Shown here: positions 30,372 through 40,740 of the stretch, one piece after another
Layout: each line of letters begins with the position of its first letter
Numbering within the stretch: position 1 is the stretch's first letter
Assembly: GCA_024280295.1 (NCBI GenBank)
Contig: JAJRQK010000005.1
Coordinates: 1 to 64,000 of the forward strand
DNA from: Bacteroidota bacterium
GTDB taxonomy: Bacteria > Bacteroidota > Bacteroidia > Flavobacteriales_D > Crocinitomicaceae
Reading direction: 5' to 3'
Length of the DNA stretch: 64,000 nt
Made by a program: the position numbers and the translations under genes
Notes under the pieces: generated by a model
The model's input: only the letters and a program-made list of their open reading frames with translations
Told to the model about the DNA's origin: nothing
Database searches by the model: none

Positions 30372-31319
30372 ATGTTGAATAGACGCCATTTACGTATTAA
30401 GGTTTTACAGGCCCTGTACGCATATTTCCAAGCAAATGAAGATGATTACGGTAAAGCTGAGAAACAACTTTTCTATTCTGTGGAACGAATTTATGAGTTA
30501 TATATATATATGTTGCTCTCATTTTCCGAACTGAAATCCATTGGTGAACATCGAATTGAAGAGAATAAGAAAAAAATTCGCCCAAAAGAGGAGGATTTGA
30601 AGCCAAATACTAAGTTTATAGAGAATGAACTCATTCAGTCTTTGGAAGAATGCGTTGAACTCCGAAGTCAGTCTGAATTATTGAAAGTAAATTGGATTAG
30701 TGACGAGAAACACGAAATGTTTCGAAAGATATTTTTGACTATTCGTGAAAGTGAAACGTTCTATGAGTTTATGAATAATGAAGAACGCGGATATGAGGAA
30801 GATAGAGCGTTCTTAATTGCTCTGTTTAAAGCAGAAATTGCGAACTCAGGCCTACTCTATACGTTCTTTGAAGATGAGAGTATCCACTGGATGGATGACA
30901 TTGATTTGGCTTGTTCAATGGTGATTAAAACACTGAAGTCATTTCAGAAAGGGGAGATAAACCAAATCTTGCCATTGTACAAGGATGAGTCGGATGAAAA
31001 GGAGTTTATTAGGCTTCTCTTCCGTAAAACAATCATGTTTGAAGAGGAGAGTGAAAAAATGATCGACGAGTTAACAGCCAATTGGGAACTCGATAGAATT
31101 GCTAAAATGGACATTATATTGATGGAAATGGCGATTGCAGAATTCCAGGTTTGTAGTAACATTCCAACTAAAGTGACTTTAAACGAATACATTGAAATAT
31201 CCAAATTCTATAGTACACCGAAAAGTAATGGATTTATCAATGGAGTTTTGGATAAAGCAATAAGTAGATTAACAAAGGATAAAAAAATTACTAAAGTCGG
31301 TAGAGGCTTAAAAAAATAA
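30372..31319 (+). CDS. nusB: Transcription antitermination factor NusB
   Basis: 'MLNRRHLRIKVLQALYAYFQ' and C-term 'LDRIAKMDIILMEMAIAEFQ...IPTKVTLNEYIEISKFYSTPKSNGFINGVLDK'. Confidence 0.93.
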   Translation: MLNRRHLRIKVLQALYAYFQANEDDYGKAEKQLFYSVERIYELYIYMLLSFSELKSIGEHRIEENKKKIRPKEEDLKPNTKFIENELIQSLEECVELRSQSELLKVNWISDEKHEMFRKIFLTIRESETFYEFMNNEERGYEEDRAFLIALFKAEIANSGLLYTFFEDESIHWMDDIDLACSMVIKTLKSFQKGEINQILPLYKDESDEKEFIRLLFRKTIMFEEESEKMIDELTANWELDRIAKMDIILMEMAIAEFQVCSNIPTKVTLNEYIEISKFYSTPKSNGFINGVLDKAISRLTKDKKITKVGRGLKK

Positions 31320-31323
31320 ATCT

Positions 31324-31710
31324 ATGAAATATTTAAGTATTGCACTAATTAGCCTTCTTTTCTTCTCATGTAAGGAGACCACAAGTCGTGTAGGACAAAA
31401 AACAACTGTTGAGGTTAATGCTAAATTTGATGCTGGCGAGGTCATTCAAGGGGAGATCATCAACGCTAAGTTCACAATAAAGAACACTGGGGATTATCCG
31501 TTAATAATAGCAGCGGCAACTCCATCTTGCTCCTGCACAGTTCCTTCTTATACGGATGAGCCGATTGCGCCAGGGGAAACAGGGGAGATCTTAGCTCAAG
31601 TTACAACAGATAAAGCAACAGGAGTGATTAATAAAACGGTGACGTTGGTTGCGAATACTGAAGTCCCAATGGCGCCATTAGTTATTACGGCGATAGTTAA
31701 ACGAAAATAA
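31324..31710 (+). CDS. DUF1573 domain lipoprotein
   Basis: 'FDAGEVIQGEIINAKFTIKNTGDYPLIIAAATPSCSCTVPSYTDEPIAPGETG'. Confidence 0.9.
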   Translation: MKYLSIALISLLFFSCKETTSRVGQKTTVEVNAKFDAGEVIQGEIINAKFTIKNTGDYPLIIAAATPSCSCTVPSYTDEPIAPGETGEILAQVTTDKATGVINKTVTLVANTEVPMAPLVITAIVKRK

Positions 31711-31736
31711 AGAACACAATTAAACTAGAATAAGTT

Positions 31737-32018
31737 ATGCAAGGAGGAACAGGTCAATTGGTTATGTTAGTGATGATAGTCATCGTATTTTACTTTTTCA
31801 TGATCAGACCACAAATGAAAAAACAAAAGGAATTAAAGAAATTTCGTGAGTCGATGGCTGTTGGCGATAAGGTAGTTACCATTGGAGGGATTCATGGTAA
31901 GGTACTTGAAGTCGCAGAATCAACGATTACAATTTCAACAGAAAGTGGTAAATTAAGATTGGATAAATCTGCAGTTACAAATGGTACTGGAGGTCAAGCT
32001 CAGTTAGGAGGAAGATAA
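31737..32018 (+). CDS. yajC: Preprotein translocase subunit YajC
   Basis: '[44 protein letters not shown]'. Confidence 0.95.
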   Translation: MQGGTGQLVMLVMIVIVFYFFMIRPQMKKQKELKKFRESMAVGDKVVTIGGIHGKVLEVAESTITISTESGKLRLDKSAVTNGTGGQAQLGGR

Positions 32019-32040
32019 TCGAATAGTTATTTTTAGCGGT

Positions 32041-32802
32041 TTATCCTTTTCGGGTAGACCGCTTTTCTTTGCGCTTACGCTTACGATACTTTTTGATTAC
32101 TTTTCGCGTCTTTTTACGTGATTCTCGATACTCCTTCATTCCCTTTTTATAAGCTTCACGATCTTTTTTATTCATTTTGAAATCGAAGTCAACAACACCA
32201 GATTCAATGTCAGCAATGACTATTTCTGTTACATAATCTACACCAAGCGGATCATAGCGATCACTTAAGTTTTGCCCCCACATCCTAGCAAGTCCGCTTT
32301 GAATGGAATTCTGAAAACTGCCTCTATATTGCGTGAGAATATCCGAGACTGTCATCCCTGTTTCTCTGTCTATTAATCGAATCAAGAGATTTCCCTCTGA
32401 TTGATATAAATCCTTAATGTCAAAATTGAATTCATTCTTGAGGGCTTTGTTCGCTTTTTTAGTGTATTTCTTCTTTTTTCGTTTTCGATCGATCGTAGAT
32501 AAATCATCTTCATATTCATCAAGCATCATTTTGGCATACATCGCTAAAGGGTAAACACGTCGAAGTCGCTCTAACTGACGCCTGTATTGGAAATCGAAAT
32601 CTTTAATAATGCGTACTTCTTCGATTTCTTGAAAAATCGAATCGCCTTCTTGTGCAATCAATGTTCCCACTGAGACTGCGCTTGATAAATATATCATTAT
32701 GAATATTCGATACATATAGTTTAATATTTTAACAATCAGTTTAATTCCATTATTCTTTGTATTATTGTTAAGCAAAATTGTTGCCAAATTGATCGCCGAC
32801 AT
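32041..32802 (-). CDS. DUF4294 domain-containing protein
   Basis: 'DFQYRRQLERLRRVYPLAMYAKMMLDEYEDDL...DLYQSEGNLLIRLIDRETG'. Confidence 0.8.
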   Translation of the reverse strand: MSAINLATILLNNNTKNNGIKLIVKILNYMYRIFIMIYLSSAVSVGTLIAQEGDSIFQEIEEVRIIKDFDFQYRRQLERLRRVYPLAMYAKMMLDEYEDDLSTIDRKRKKKKYTKKANKALKNEFNFDIKDLYQSEGNLLIRLIDRETGMTVSDILTQYRGSFQNSIQSGLARMWGQNLSDRYDPLGVDYVTEIVIADIESGVVDFDFKMNKKDREAYKKGMKEYRESRKKTRKVIKKYRKRKRKEKRSTRKG

Positions 32803-33256
32803 GTATAAAGTCCTTTTCTTAATAACGCTTTCCCTTATAATAAGTTGTAATACAGAGGTTAAACCTAAAGAAAATCACGATCATAAGAATATAGAATCAC
32901 CTGAAATAGTTGATAAAGACAGTTTGGACACGATTAAGGTTATTTCTAACTATGATCTTGATGGTGTTGATCCCAATATGCGTGCCGAATTTAAGCAGAC
33001 GCTTGCAAACATTGAAAAAGAGCATGGTTTACAATGGGATTTTTGCTCTTGTGTAATAAAGAATGATTCAATCAATAAGGCATTCCAAGAACCTAATTTA
33101 CCAGATAAAGATTTTGATCGATTATTCGAAAGGTCTAATGTTATTGAGCAACGATGTCAAGCATTCTTGGCTCAAAATCCTAATCAAACTCCAGATGATC
33201 GTGCAAAGCATGAGAAGAATGTTAGAGATTGCTTGAAGGGGGCAGGATTAAAATAA
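32801..33256 (+). CDS. Hypothetical lipoprotein
   Basis: Lipoprotein signal MYKVLFLITLSLIISC; ATG at 32801 preferred. Confidence 0.7.
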   Translation: MYKVLFLITLSLIISCNTEVKPKENHDHKNIESPEIVDKDSLDTIKVISNYDLDGVDPNMRAEFKQTLANIEKEHGLQWDFCSCVIKNDSINKAFQEPNLPDKDFDRLFERSNVIEQRCQAFLAQNPNQTPDDRAKHEKNVRDCLKGAGLK

Positions 33257-33261
33257 TCACA

Positions 33262-33968
33262 ATGACGGTAAGTGAAGTAATGGAATCCCTAGAAAATATG
33301 GGGACAGCGTAAACACTGAAAATTTTTCGAAAGCATGGTGCTCTTGAAAATAGTTTTGGTGTGAAAGTAGGCGATATGAAAACAATCGTCAAAAAAATGA
33401 AGAGAGATCATCAGTTAGCACTCGACCTTTATAAGACAAATAATGGTGACGCTCAATATATTGCTGGGTTAATTTTAATCCAGCTGCATTCACGAAATCT
33501 GAGTTTAAAAGTTGGGCAAAGAATGCAACATGGTATATGGTCGCAGAATATTCGTTGGCATGGAACATTGCTGAAAGTCCACTATGCATAGAAATTTACA
33601 AAGAATGGATAGATGATGATAATGCCAATTTACAACAAGTCGCTTGGGCTTCATTGACTTCATACTTACTCACAACTTCAAATGACGATATCGATTTTGG
33701 CTATCATAAATCTCTTCTAAAAAGGGTAGAGCAGGAGATTCATTCTTCTGATAATCGAGTAAGGTACACGATGAATAATTATGTGATTTCCCTTGGAGGA
33801 ACAATTCCAATGTTGACAGAGCTTCGCAAGGAAGTCGGTGAGAGAATTGGAAAAGTAAGTGTTAATATGGGAGATACAGCATGTAAAACACCATTAATCA
33901 AGCCTTATCTTGAAAAGATGGAAGCAAGAAATCGAATTGGAAAGAAGAAGAAGACGGCTAAATGTTGA
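33262..33968 (+). pseudogene. DNA alkylation repair (AlkD-like) protein, disrupted
   Basis: 'MTVSEVMESLENMGTA*TLKIFRKHGALENSFGVKVGDMKTIVKKMKRDHQLALDLYKTNNGDAQYIAGLI' then frameshift to 'NPAAFTKSEFKSWAKNATWYMVAEYSLAWNIAESP...VEQEIHSSDNRVRYTMNNYVISLGG...IGKVSVNMGDTACKTPL'. Confidence 0.85.
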
Positions 33969-33993
33969 AGTAAATTCAATTTGAAAAATACTA

Positions 33994-34031
33994 AATTAGG
34001 AATGCACAATCGCAATTCTGCATTCCTAATT
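33994..34031. terminator. Strong hairpin, possible terminator between convergent units
   Basis: AATTAGGAATGCA-N12-TGCATTCCTAATT, 13-bp perfect stem; no T-tract directly after. Confidence 0.45.
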
Positions 34032-34043
34032 ATTAAACTCAGG

Positions 34044-35495
34044 TTAATAATAAATAGCTCTTCTTACTTTAGTGATGTACTTTGCCATTCTAATCACCTG
34101 TTTCGTATAGCCGTACTCATTATCATACCAAGCGTATAAAACTACATTCCTACCATCATTTGAAATGATAGTTGCTTTCGAATCAAATACAGAACAGCAG
34201 TGATTGCCAATGATATCATTTGATACTAATTCAGGATCAATTGAGTAGTAAATTTGATTAATTAGTTCGCCATTCAATGCAGCATGCCTTACTTTATCAT
34301 TTACTTCTTCTAACGTTGTTGTTTTTCCAAGCGTCAAATTCAGAATTGCTAACGAACCATTTGGAGTAGGTACACGGACTGCATTTGCTGTAAGTTTACC
34401 ATCGAGTGACGGAATTACTTTTGTAACTGCATTCCCTGCTCCTGTTGACGTAATTACCATGTTGATTGCTGCTGATCGACCTCTTCTTGGTTTTTTGTGC
34501 ATGTTGTCAAGAAGATTCTGATCATTTGTGTAGGCATGTACCGTTTCAATATGTCCTTTCTCAACTCCAAATTCATCAGTTATTACTTTGAGAATTGGTG
34601 CAATCGCATTCGTTGTACATGATGCTGCAGAATAAATGTTTTCCTTTTCAAGGTCAAGATCACCTTGGTTGATTCCGTAAACTACATTTGGAATCTCTTT
34701 TCCTGGTGCGGTTAATAAGACTCTTGATGCTCCATTAGCTTTTAAATGTCGGCTTAAAGCTTCACGGTTAGTAAATGCGCCAGTATTATCAATGATTAAT
34801 GCATTATTAATCCCATATCTAGTGTAATCAATATCTTCTGGAGCATTTGCGCTGATTAAATGAACTATTTGTCCGTTAATGCTGATCGTTTGATTTTCAA
34901 CATCCTCAATAACGCTTCCTCTAAATGCTCCATGAACTGAATCGTTTCGGAGTAGAGCTGCACGTTTAACAATCGCTTGTGGATCATTTCCGCGTGTTAC
35001 AATAGCTCTTAAGCGTAATTGCTGACCTTTCCCAGCTTGTTTAATCAATTCCCTAGCAGCTAGTCTACCAATTCGACCAAATCCATAAAGTACAACATCT
35101 CTCGGCTCGAAGGGTTGTGCGTTTTCTAGGGTGAAATCACTCAGTTTTCTGCTTAGGAAATCTTTCTTTGATGTGAAATTAGTTTGCTCTGTCAACCACT
35201 CACTTGCCAATTTGCCAATATCCAGTTTTGCTGGGGCCAAGTTCATCTCAAGAAGCTCAGTTGATAAATCGGAGGTTGTAAATATATCGATTGGTTTATT
35301 CACCACTTTATCAGCGTATTCGTGAAAATTCAATACTTCAGAAATAGTTGTATCCATTAAGTGCTGACGAAAAAGTACAAGTTCAACACCTTTGTCATAA
35401 AGAAGCTCTCCTACATTACTTGACAATTTTACTGCCGCGCGTTCTCTTTTAAGATGAGACTTTAATTCATTTTCGTAGCCTAGTGCTGTTTCCAT
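34044..35495 (-). CDS. gap: Glyceraldehyde-3-phosphate dehydrogenase (long form)
   Basis: 'YGFGRIGRLAARELI', 'SAASCTTNAIAPILKVI', 'WYDNEYGYTKQVIRMAKYI'. Confidence 0.95.
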   Translation of the reverse strand: METALGYENELKSHLKRERAAVKLSSNVGELLYDKGVELVLFRQHLMDTTISEVLNFHEYADKVVNKPIDIFTTSDLSTELLEMNLAPAKLDIGKLASEWLTEQTNFTSKKDFLSRKLSDFTLENAQPFEPRDVVLYGFGRIGRLAARELIKQAGKGQQLRLRAIVTRGNDPQAIVKRAALLRNDSVHGAFRGSVIEDVENQTISINGQIVHLISANAPEDIDYTRYGINNALIIDNTGAFTNREALSRHLKANGASRVLLTAPGKEIPNVVYGINQGDLDLEKENIYSAASCTTNAIAPILKVITDEFGVEKGHIETVHAYTNDQNLLDNMHKKPRRGRSAAINMVITSTGAGNAVTKVIPSLDGKLTANAVRVPTPNGSLAILNLTLGKTTTLEEVNDKVRHAALNGELINQIYYSIDPELVSNDIIGNHCCSVFDSKATIISNDGRNVVLYAWYDNEYGYTKQVIRMAKYITKVRRAIYY

Positions 35496-35526
35496 GGGAT
35501 TGATAAATTATTAATTTTAATTGCAT

Positions 35527-35560
35527 AAAAAAAAGCCGCCCGAAGTTGGGCAGCTTTTAA
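35527..35560 (-). terminator. Rho-independent terminator after rpoD
   Basis: On minus strand AAAAGCTGCCC-AACTTC-GGGCGGCTTTTTTTT. Confidence 0.8.
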
Positions 35561-35566
35561 AAGTGT

Positions 35567-36433
35567 TTATCCAAGATAAGCTTTCAGCAGTTTGTTTCGT
35601 GAGGTGTGTCTGAGTCGGCGAATTGCCTTCTCTTTAATTTGACGTACACGCTCACGTGTTAAATTGAACTTAGTTCCTATTTCCTCAAGTGTAAGTCCGT
35701 GGTTCATCCCAATTCCGAAGAACAAACGAATTATTTCACGTTCCTTATCTGTTAATGTACTTAATGATCGCTCGATTTCTTTTTGCAATGATTCTGCCAT
35801 TAGCGCGTGATCTGCTTTTGGTGAATCATTGTTTGCCATAACATCCATCAAGGTTCCTCCATCTTCAGATGTTGAAAGCGGTGCATCCATAGATACATGT
35901 CGACCAGAAACGTTTAGGCTTTCCTTGATTTTATCCTCCGGCACTTCCAATGCCTCAGCTAATTCTTCAGCTGATGGAGGACGCTCAAATTCTTGCTCAA
36001 GGCGAGAAAACGCTTTATTTATTTTGTTTAAAGATCCAACTTGGTTCAATGGAAGACGAACTATACGAGCTTGCTCTGCTAAAGCTTGCAGTATCGATTG
36101 ACGAATCCACCATACAGCATACGAGATGAATTTGAATCCACGAGTTTCATCAAATTTTTGCGCAGCCTTGATTAGACCTAAATTTCCTTCATTAATAAGA
36201 TCGGGGAGAGTTAACCCCTGATTTTGGTATTGTTTTGCTACTGATACAACGAAACGAAGATTGGCTCTCGTTAGTTTTTCCAAGGCTTTTTGATCTCCTT
36301 GTTTAATTTTTCTTGCCAATTCTACTTCTTCCTCAGCAGTAATCAACTCTTCTTTACCAATATCCTGTAAGTACTTGTCTAATGACTGACTTTCACGATT
36401 GGTAATTGACTTCGTAATTTTAAGTTGTCTCAT
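35567..36433 (-). CDS. rpoD: Primary sigma factor RpoD/SigA
   Basis: '[47 protein letters not shown]...[29 protein letters not shown]...[30 protein letters not shown]'. Confidence 0.97.
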   Translation of the reverse strand: MRQLKITKSITNRESQSLDKYLQDIGKEELITAEEEVELARKIKQGDQKALEKLTRANLRFVVSVAKQYQNQGLTLPDLINEGNLGLIKAAQKFDETRGFKFISYAVWWIRQSILQALAEQARIVRLPLNQVGSLNKINKAFSRLEQEFERPPSAEELAEALEVPEDKIKESLNVSGRHVSMDAPLSTSEDGGTLMDVMANNDSPKADHALMAESLQKEIERSLSTLTDKEREIIRLFFGIGMNHGLTLEEIGTKFNLTRERVRQIKEKAIRRLRHTSRNKLLKAYLG

Positions 36434-36569
36434 ACTCTTCTTTTCCTCTTCTTTTTTCCGCTTAAAAAGCGTTCGGCAAAGATACAACCAAATCGAACTG
36501 TTATCCAAAAAATATTCAGGTTTTTTAACTTAAATATTTATTATCTGCAATCCGTTTGTGCTAAAGGGT

Positions 36570-38054
36570 TTAAGGCCCTACTGCAATGTAATCCTTTATT
36601 CCGCTCTCTGTCATAATCTCTAACAGGACGCCTTCTTTACTAATTGTTCGTAATTTATTTGTGAGTTGCTCAACACTTTGGATGCGGTCATTGTTGATTT
36701 TGGTGATGATCATGCCTTCTCGTAGACCTTTGGATTTTAGCTTCCCAGCTGTCAACGATTTGACTTTTACGCCACTTGTGATGTTAAGTTCCTTCTTCTC
36801 TATACTCGATAATGAACGAAAAGTTGCACCCATTGCGATGTTTTTTTCATTACTTGATTTTGAAATGAGTGATGTTTGTCCGTTACGGTTTCGCAGAACA
36901 AGTTTTTTTATTACTAGAGATCCTGCTGAATTCCTTACTGTAACTGATAATTTATCACCTGGACGACGTTTCCCTATTTCCTCTTGAAGTGAAGCTGTAG
37001 AATTAATTGTTTTTGTTCCAATTTTAAGAATAACGTCACCTTTCTTAATTCCTGCCTTTTGAGCACTCCCATTTGAAACTATTCCAGCAACGTAAACTCC
37101 TTTCAAATTTTTCAGACTGAATTCTTCTTTCATCTCTTGAGTAATGTCTGCTATCTGAACTCCCAAATATCCACGTTGAACTACTCCGTAATCAATAAGA
37201 TCTGTCATTACTTTTTTGACAAGATTCACTGGAACAGCGAAAGAATAGCCAGAATAACTTCCAGTTTCAGATGCGATTGCAGTGTTAATTCCAATAAGTT
37301 GCCCTTTCGTATTGACAAGAGCTCCACCGCTGTTACCAGGATTTACTGCTGCATCCGTTTGAATGAATGACTCAATTGGAACAATGTTATCTTTTCCACC
37401 TTGAGAAATTAGATTTAAGTTTCTCGCCTTTGCGGAAATTATTCCTGCTGTCACTGTTGATGTCAAATTGAATGGATTTCCAACGGCTAATACCCATTCA
37501 CCAACATTAATATTGTCGCTATTACCTAGTGGAAGTGAAGAAAGTCCTGTTTCATTGATTTTCAAAACAGCAATATCTGTTGAAGGATCCGTCCCTACAA
37601 CTTCAGCTGTGTACTTACGATTATCATTCAATGTTACTTGAATCTCTGTTGCGTTCTGAATTACATGATTGTTCGTTACAATATATCCATTGTTGGTTAC
37701 AATAACTCCAGATCCAGATCCTTCACCATATTGCTTTAATTCTCGCCCTCCAGATCCAGGACCATAGAAAAATTCAGAGAAGATGTCTCTCCTAAATGTT
37801 GTCGTTTCTAATTTAGTTGTGACATGAACAACTGAATTTAAACTGCTTTCAGATGCGAAAACAAAATCTTCAGCAGGTACAGCATTCGACCAAGAAAAGT
37901 TCGCATTCTTTGAGTTTGGTACCCCATCGTTATTAATTACTATGTCACTTTGGTTCGAAAATATATCATTCGAACTGATCATCATGTATCCTGCAAGTGG
38001 GAGCATTCCTCCTAAGAGTCCTAGAGCGAATAGCTTGAAATTTTTGCCTGTCAT
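36570..38054 (-). CDS. Do-like periplasmic serine endoprotease (DegP/HtrA family)
   Basis: 'GSGVIVTNNGYIVTNNHVI', 'VNPGNSGGALVNTKGQLIGINTAIAS', two PDZ domains. Confidence 0.95.
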   Translation of the reverse strand: MTGKNFKLFALGLLGGMLPLAGYMMISSNDIFSNQSDIVINNDGVPNSKNANFSWSNAVPAEDFVFASESSLNSVVHVTTKLETTTFRRDIFSEFFYGPGSGGRELKQYGEGSGSGVIVTNNGYIVTNNHVIQNATEIQVTLNDNRKYTAEVVGTDPSTDIAVLKINETGLSSLPLGNSDNINVGEWVLAVGNPFNLTSTVTAGIISAKARNLNLISQGGKDNIVPIESFIQTDAAVNPGNSGGALVNTKGQLIGINTAIASETGSYSGYSFAVPVNLVKKVMTDLIDYGVVQRGYLGVQIADITQEMKEEFSLKNLKGVYVAGIVSNGSAQKAGIKKGDVILKIGTKTINSTASLQEEIGKRRPGDKLSVTVRNSAGSLVIKKLVLRNRNGQTSLISKSSNEKNIAMGATFRSLSSIEKKELNITSGVKVKSLTAGKLKSKGLREGMIITKINNDRIQSVEQLTNKLRTISKEGVLLEIMTESGIKDYIAVGP

Positions 38055-38207
38055 AATCTTCTGGTTTGTTGTGTTAATCTAACAATTATAACGCTATTGT
38101 TTTGAAATTCATACTCGTAGCGTTGTTAATCTTTGTTAAGCTGTGTGGCTTATAAAAACGGAATTCCCATAGACACACTAGCTAGAATAAACATATATTT
38201 GTTTCGA

Positions 38208-38927
38208 ATGAAAAACATTACTCGAACATTTATCATTTCTAATATAGTTTCGGCTGTAGTCCTTGTTTCGACTATTCCGCTTCTTGTTGGTCAAAAAACT
38301 GATATTCTCAATAATAAGCAAGATATTTGGAAAGGAATCCTTTTACTTCTCACATTCCTCTTGGGTTTTGTACTTCGGATCATGAAGTCAATAGAAGTCG
38401 CTAAGAACGGTAAAAGGAGCTTATCTATCATTGAGAAATTATTTTTAGGTGTATTATTCATGTTCGCTTTATCGTCGAGTTTAAATTTTGCATCAATTTC
38501 ATCAATTTATATTTTCGGAAGTCATGATTCAGATGGTGGTATGACATACACAATAATTCTAATTCTTTCATCAATTTTCATTCTCCTTTTTGAGGCTTTT
38601 ATGGTCTTCGCAGATGTGGCGCATGTTCCTACAAAACCAAAGAAATCGATTAACTTTCTTTACGGCTATTATATGTCTGCAGGGATAGCATTATCATGGG
38701 ATGTATCAATTATTGGAGGAGATAGTGGGCTTTCATTAGGAATGGAAAATTTATGGTCAGAATTAGGAGCTTATGTGTTGTTAGCTTTGATGATGATCCT
38801 CTCAATTCAACGATTATTTTGGTTCGAGGTATTTATCAATTCCAATGGTTGGCGAGATAATTTGAAAGTTGTGTCATCAATTGTACTTGTTTTAATTTGT
38901 GCGATCGTTCCTTTATTCTTTATCTAG
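38208..38927 (+). CDS. Hypothetical integral membrane protein
   Basis: Multiple TM segments; ATG at 38208. Confidence 0.6.
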   Translation: MKNITRTFIISNIVSAVVLVSTIPLLVGQKTDILNNKQDIWKGILLLLTFLLGFVLRIMKSIEVAKNGKRSLSIIEKLFLGVLFMFALSSSLNFASISSIYIFGSHDSDGGMTYTIILILSSIFILLFEAFMVFADVAHVPTKPKKSINFLYGYYMSAGIALSWDVSIIGGDSGLSLGMENLWSELGAYVLLALMMILSIQRLFWFEVFINSNGWRDNLKVVSSIVLVLICAIVPLFFI

Positions 38928-38962
38928 AGATTCAGAATAGAACTTTTCATATCTTTGCTACA

Positions 38963-39736
38963 ATGAGAGTTTCATTCACTAAATATCAAGGAACAGGTAA
39001 TGATTTTATCATGTTAAACAACATGTCTAGAGATTATTCAGACCTTTCTATCGAGCAAGTTTCTTTCTTGTGCTATCGAAAACTTGGAATTGGAGCAGAT
39101 GGTCTCATTATAGTATCAGAAAGCAATATAGCTGATTTTCACATTGATTATTATAATTCTGATGGCTCCCAGAGTTTTTGCGGAAACGGTGCGCGATGCA
39201 GCATTGCTTTTGCTAAGGAGATAGGAATTATTAATTCTGAGACACGCTTCGATGCAATTGATGGAATTCATTCGGCTTCTATTATAGGTGATATTGTTCG
39301 TTTAGAAATGCTCTCTGTTGATAAAATAGAATCAATTGGAGAAGACTTTTTCGTTGAAACTGGCTCTCCACATTATGTTCACTTGAAGAGAGATGATAGT
39401 TCAGATATAATTACTTACGGAAGACGTATTAGACACTCTGAAAGATATGAAAAAGAAGGAGTTAACGTTAACTACTTAAATAAAATATCGAATAATAGTA
39501 TTGAAGTTGAAACATACGAAAGAGGAGTGGAAAATGAAACACTTTCTTGTGGAACTGGTGTTACTGCATGTGCTTTAGTTCAGATGAAAATTCATTCTGA
39601 AATTGACAAAGTGAATGTTCAAACGAAAGGTGGTAACTTGACCGTCGAAGCAGAAAGAAATCAATCTGGTGGATTTAAGAATATCTGGTTGTCTGGACCA
39701 ACAAAACGTGTTTTTGATGGGAGTATTAACGTCTAG
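38963..39736 (+). CDS. dapF: Diaminopimelate epimerase
   Basis: 'FTKYQGTGNDFIMLNN', 'NSDGSQSFCGNGARC', 'ETLSCGTGVTACAL'. Confidence 0.96.
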   Translation: MRVSFTKYQGTGNDFIMLNNMSRDYSDLSIEQVSFLCYRKLGIGADGLIIVSESNIADFHIDYYNSDGSQSFCGNGARCSIAFAKEIGIINSETRFDAIDGIHSASIIGDIVRLEMLSVDKIESIGEDFFVETGSPHYVHLKRDDSSDIITYGRRIRHSERYEKEGVNVNYLNKISNNSIEVETYERGVENETLSCGTGVTACALVQMKIHSEIDKVNVQTKGGNLTVEAERNQSGGFKNIWLSGPTKRVFDGSINV

Positions 39737-40229
39737 TTATACGATTGACAAGATTGTTGATTTCAAAGAATCAAATTTAGATCCTGATAAGGTGATCTTA
39801 TGGATATGGCATGCCAACAAAATCCCTCCACATATCGGAATATCTTCAGAAGGAAAATATTTTAGCTTGAAATCAACAGGAAAGGATGTTAATTTACCAA
39901 TTGATCAAGTTATTCAGTTAATTCAACGGAAAAGTATTAAAACACTTGCTGTTGAACTTAATATTGATGTGAATACTGTTGATCTTGATACTGTATTTGA
40001 TCACTATTCAATAACCAAATCGAATCAAGTCACTTGTTTAACTCCTATTAAAAATGTTCTTCAGATGCGATCTCCATCTAAATTGGAACATTTACTGAGT
40101 GAACTTAGTGAGATGAAAGTAATTCGAAAATTTGTAGGATTCAATATTGATGCTTCATTTCAAGGAATACCAAATTACTCGGTGGAAGATATTCATTCTC
40201 GATTGGAAACCTTGGAACATGAAAGTTAA
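39717..40229 (+). CDS. Hypothetical protein, translationally overlapping dapF
   Basis: ORF starts inside the last codons of dapF; no recognised domain. Confidence 0.55.
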   Translation: MGVLTSSYTIDKIVDFKESNLDPDKVILWIWHANKIPPHIGISSEGKYFSLKSTGKDVNLPIDQVIQLIQRKSIKTLAVELNIDVNTVDLDTVFDHYSITKSNQVTCLTPIKNVLQMRSPSKLEHLLSELSEMKVIRKFVGFNIDASFQGIPNYSVEDIHSRLETLEHES

Positions 40230-40740
40230 TTCTACAATAAGTCTAAGGTCTGCGAAGTTGGAAGATGCAGAAATTATCCTCGATTGGGAGAATAACCTGG
40301 AAAACTGGGCGGTTAGTAGCAACAATAGCCCTTATTCATTGATAGATATTCAAATGCTCATTATTTCGCTACGGAATGTTAGGAAAGCTTGTCAAGCGAG
40401 ATTTATGATCATTCATAAAAGTTCGAATGAGATTCTTGGTAGTGTTGATTTGTATGAGATTGATTGGGGAAATAAAACAGCTGGTGTCGGTGTGTTAATT
40501 TCTAGTAAAAAGTATAGATCCAAAGGTTTTGCTTCGGAGGCACTTCTATTGTTAGAAGAACTAGCAATTAACGAATGGGAATTAAAACATTTCAATGCTG
40601 AGGTTCATTTAACAAATATTCCAAGCCTCAAACTGTTCGAAAAATGCGGTTACAAAAAAAAGGATGGTGTGATTAAAGCTAAATCCCCCAATGGTGATTA
40701 TATTGAAACGATTTTATTTGAAAAATGGTTAAACGACTAA
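40219..40740 (+). CDS. GNAT family N-acetyltransferase
   Basis: 'ISLRSAKLEDAEIILDWENNLENWAVSSNN...AGVGVLISSKKYRSKGFASEALLLLEELA...NIPSLKLFEKCGYKK'. Confidence 0.9.
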   Translation: MKVNSTISLRSAKLEDAEIILDWENNLENWAVSSNNSPYSLIDIQMLIISLRNVRKACQARFMIIHKSSNEILGSVDLYEIDWGNKTAGVGVLISSKKYRSKGFASEALLLLEELAINEWELKHFNAEVHLTNIPSLKLFEKCGYKKKDGVIKAKSPNGDYIETILFEKWLND

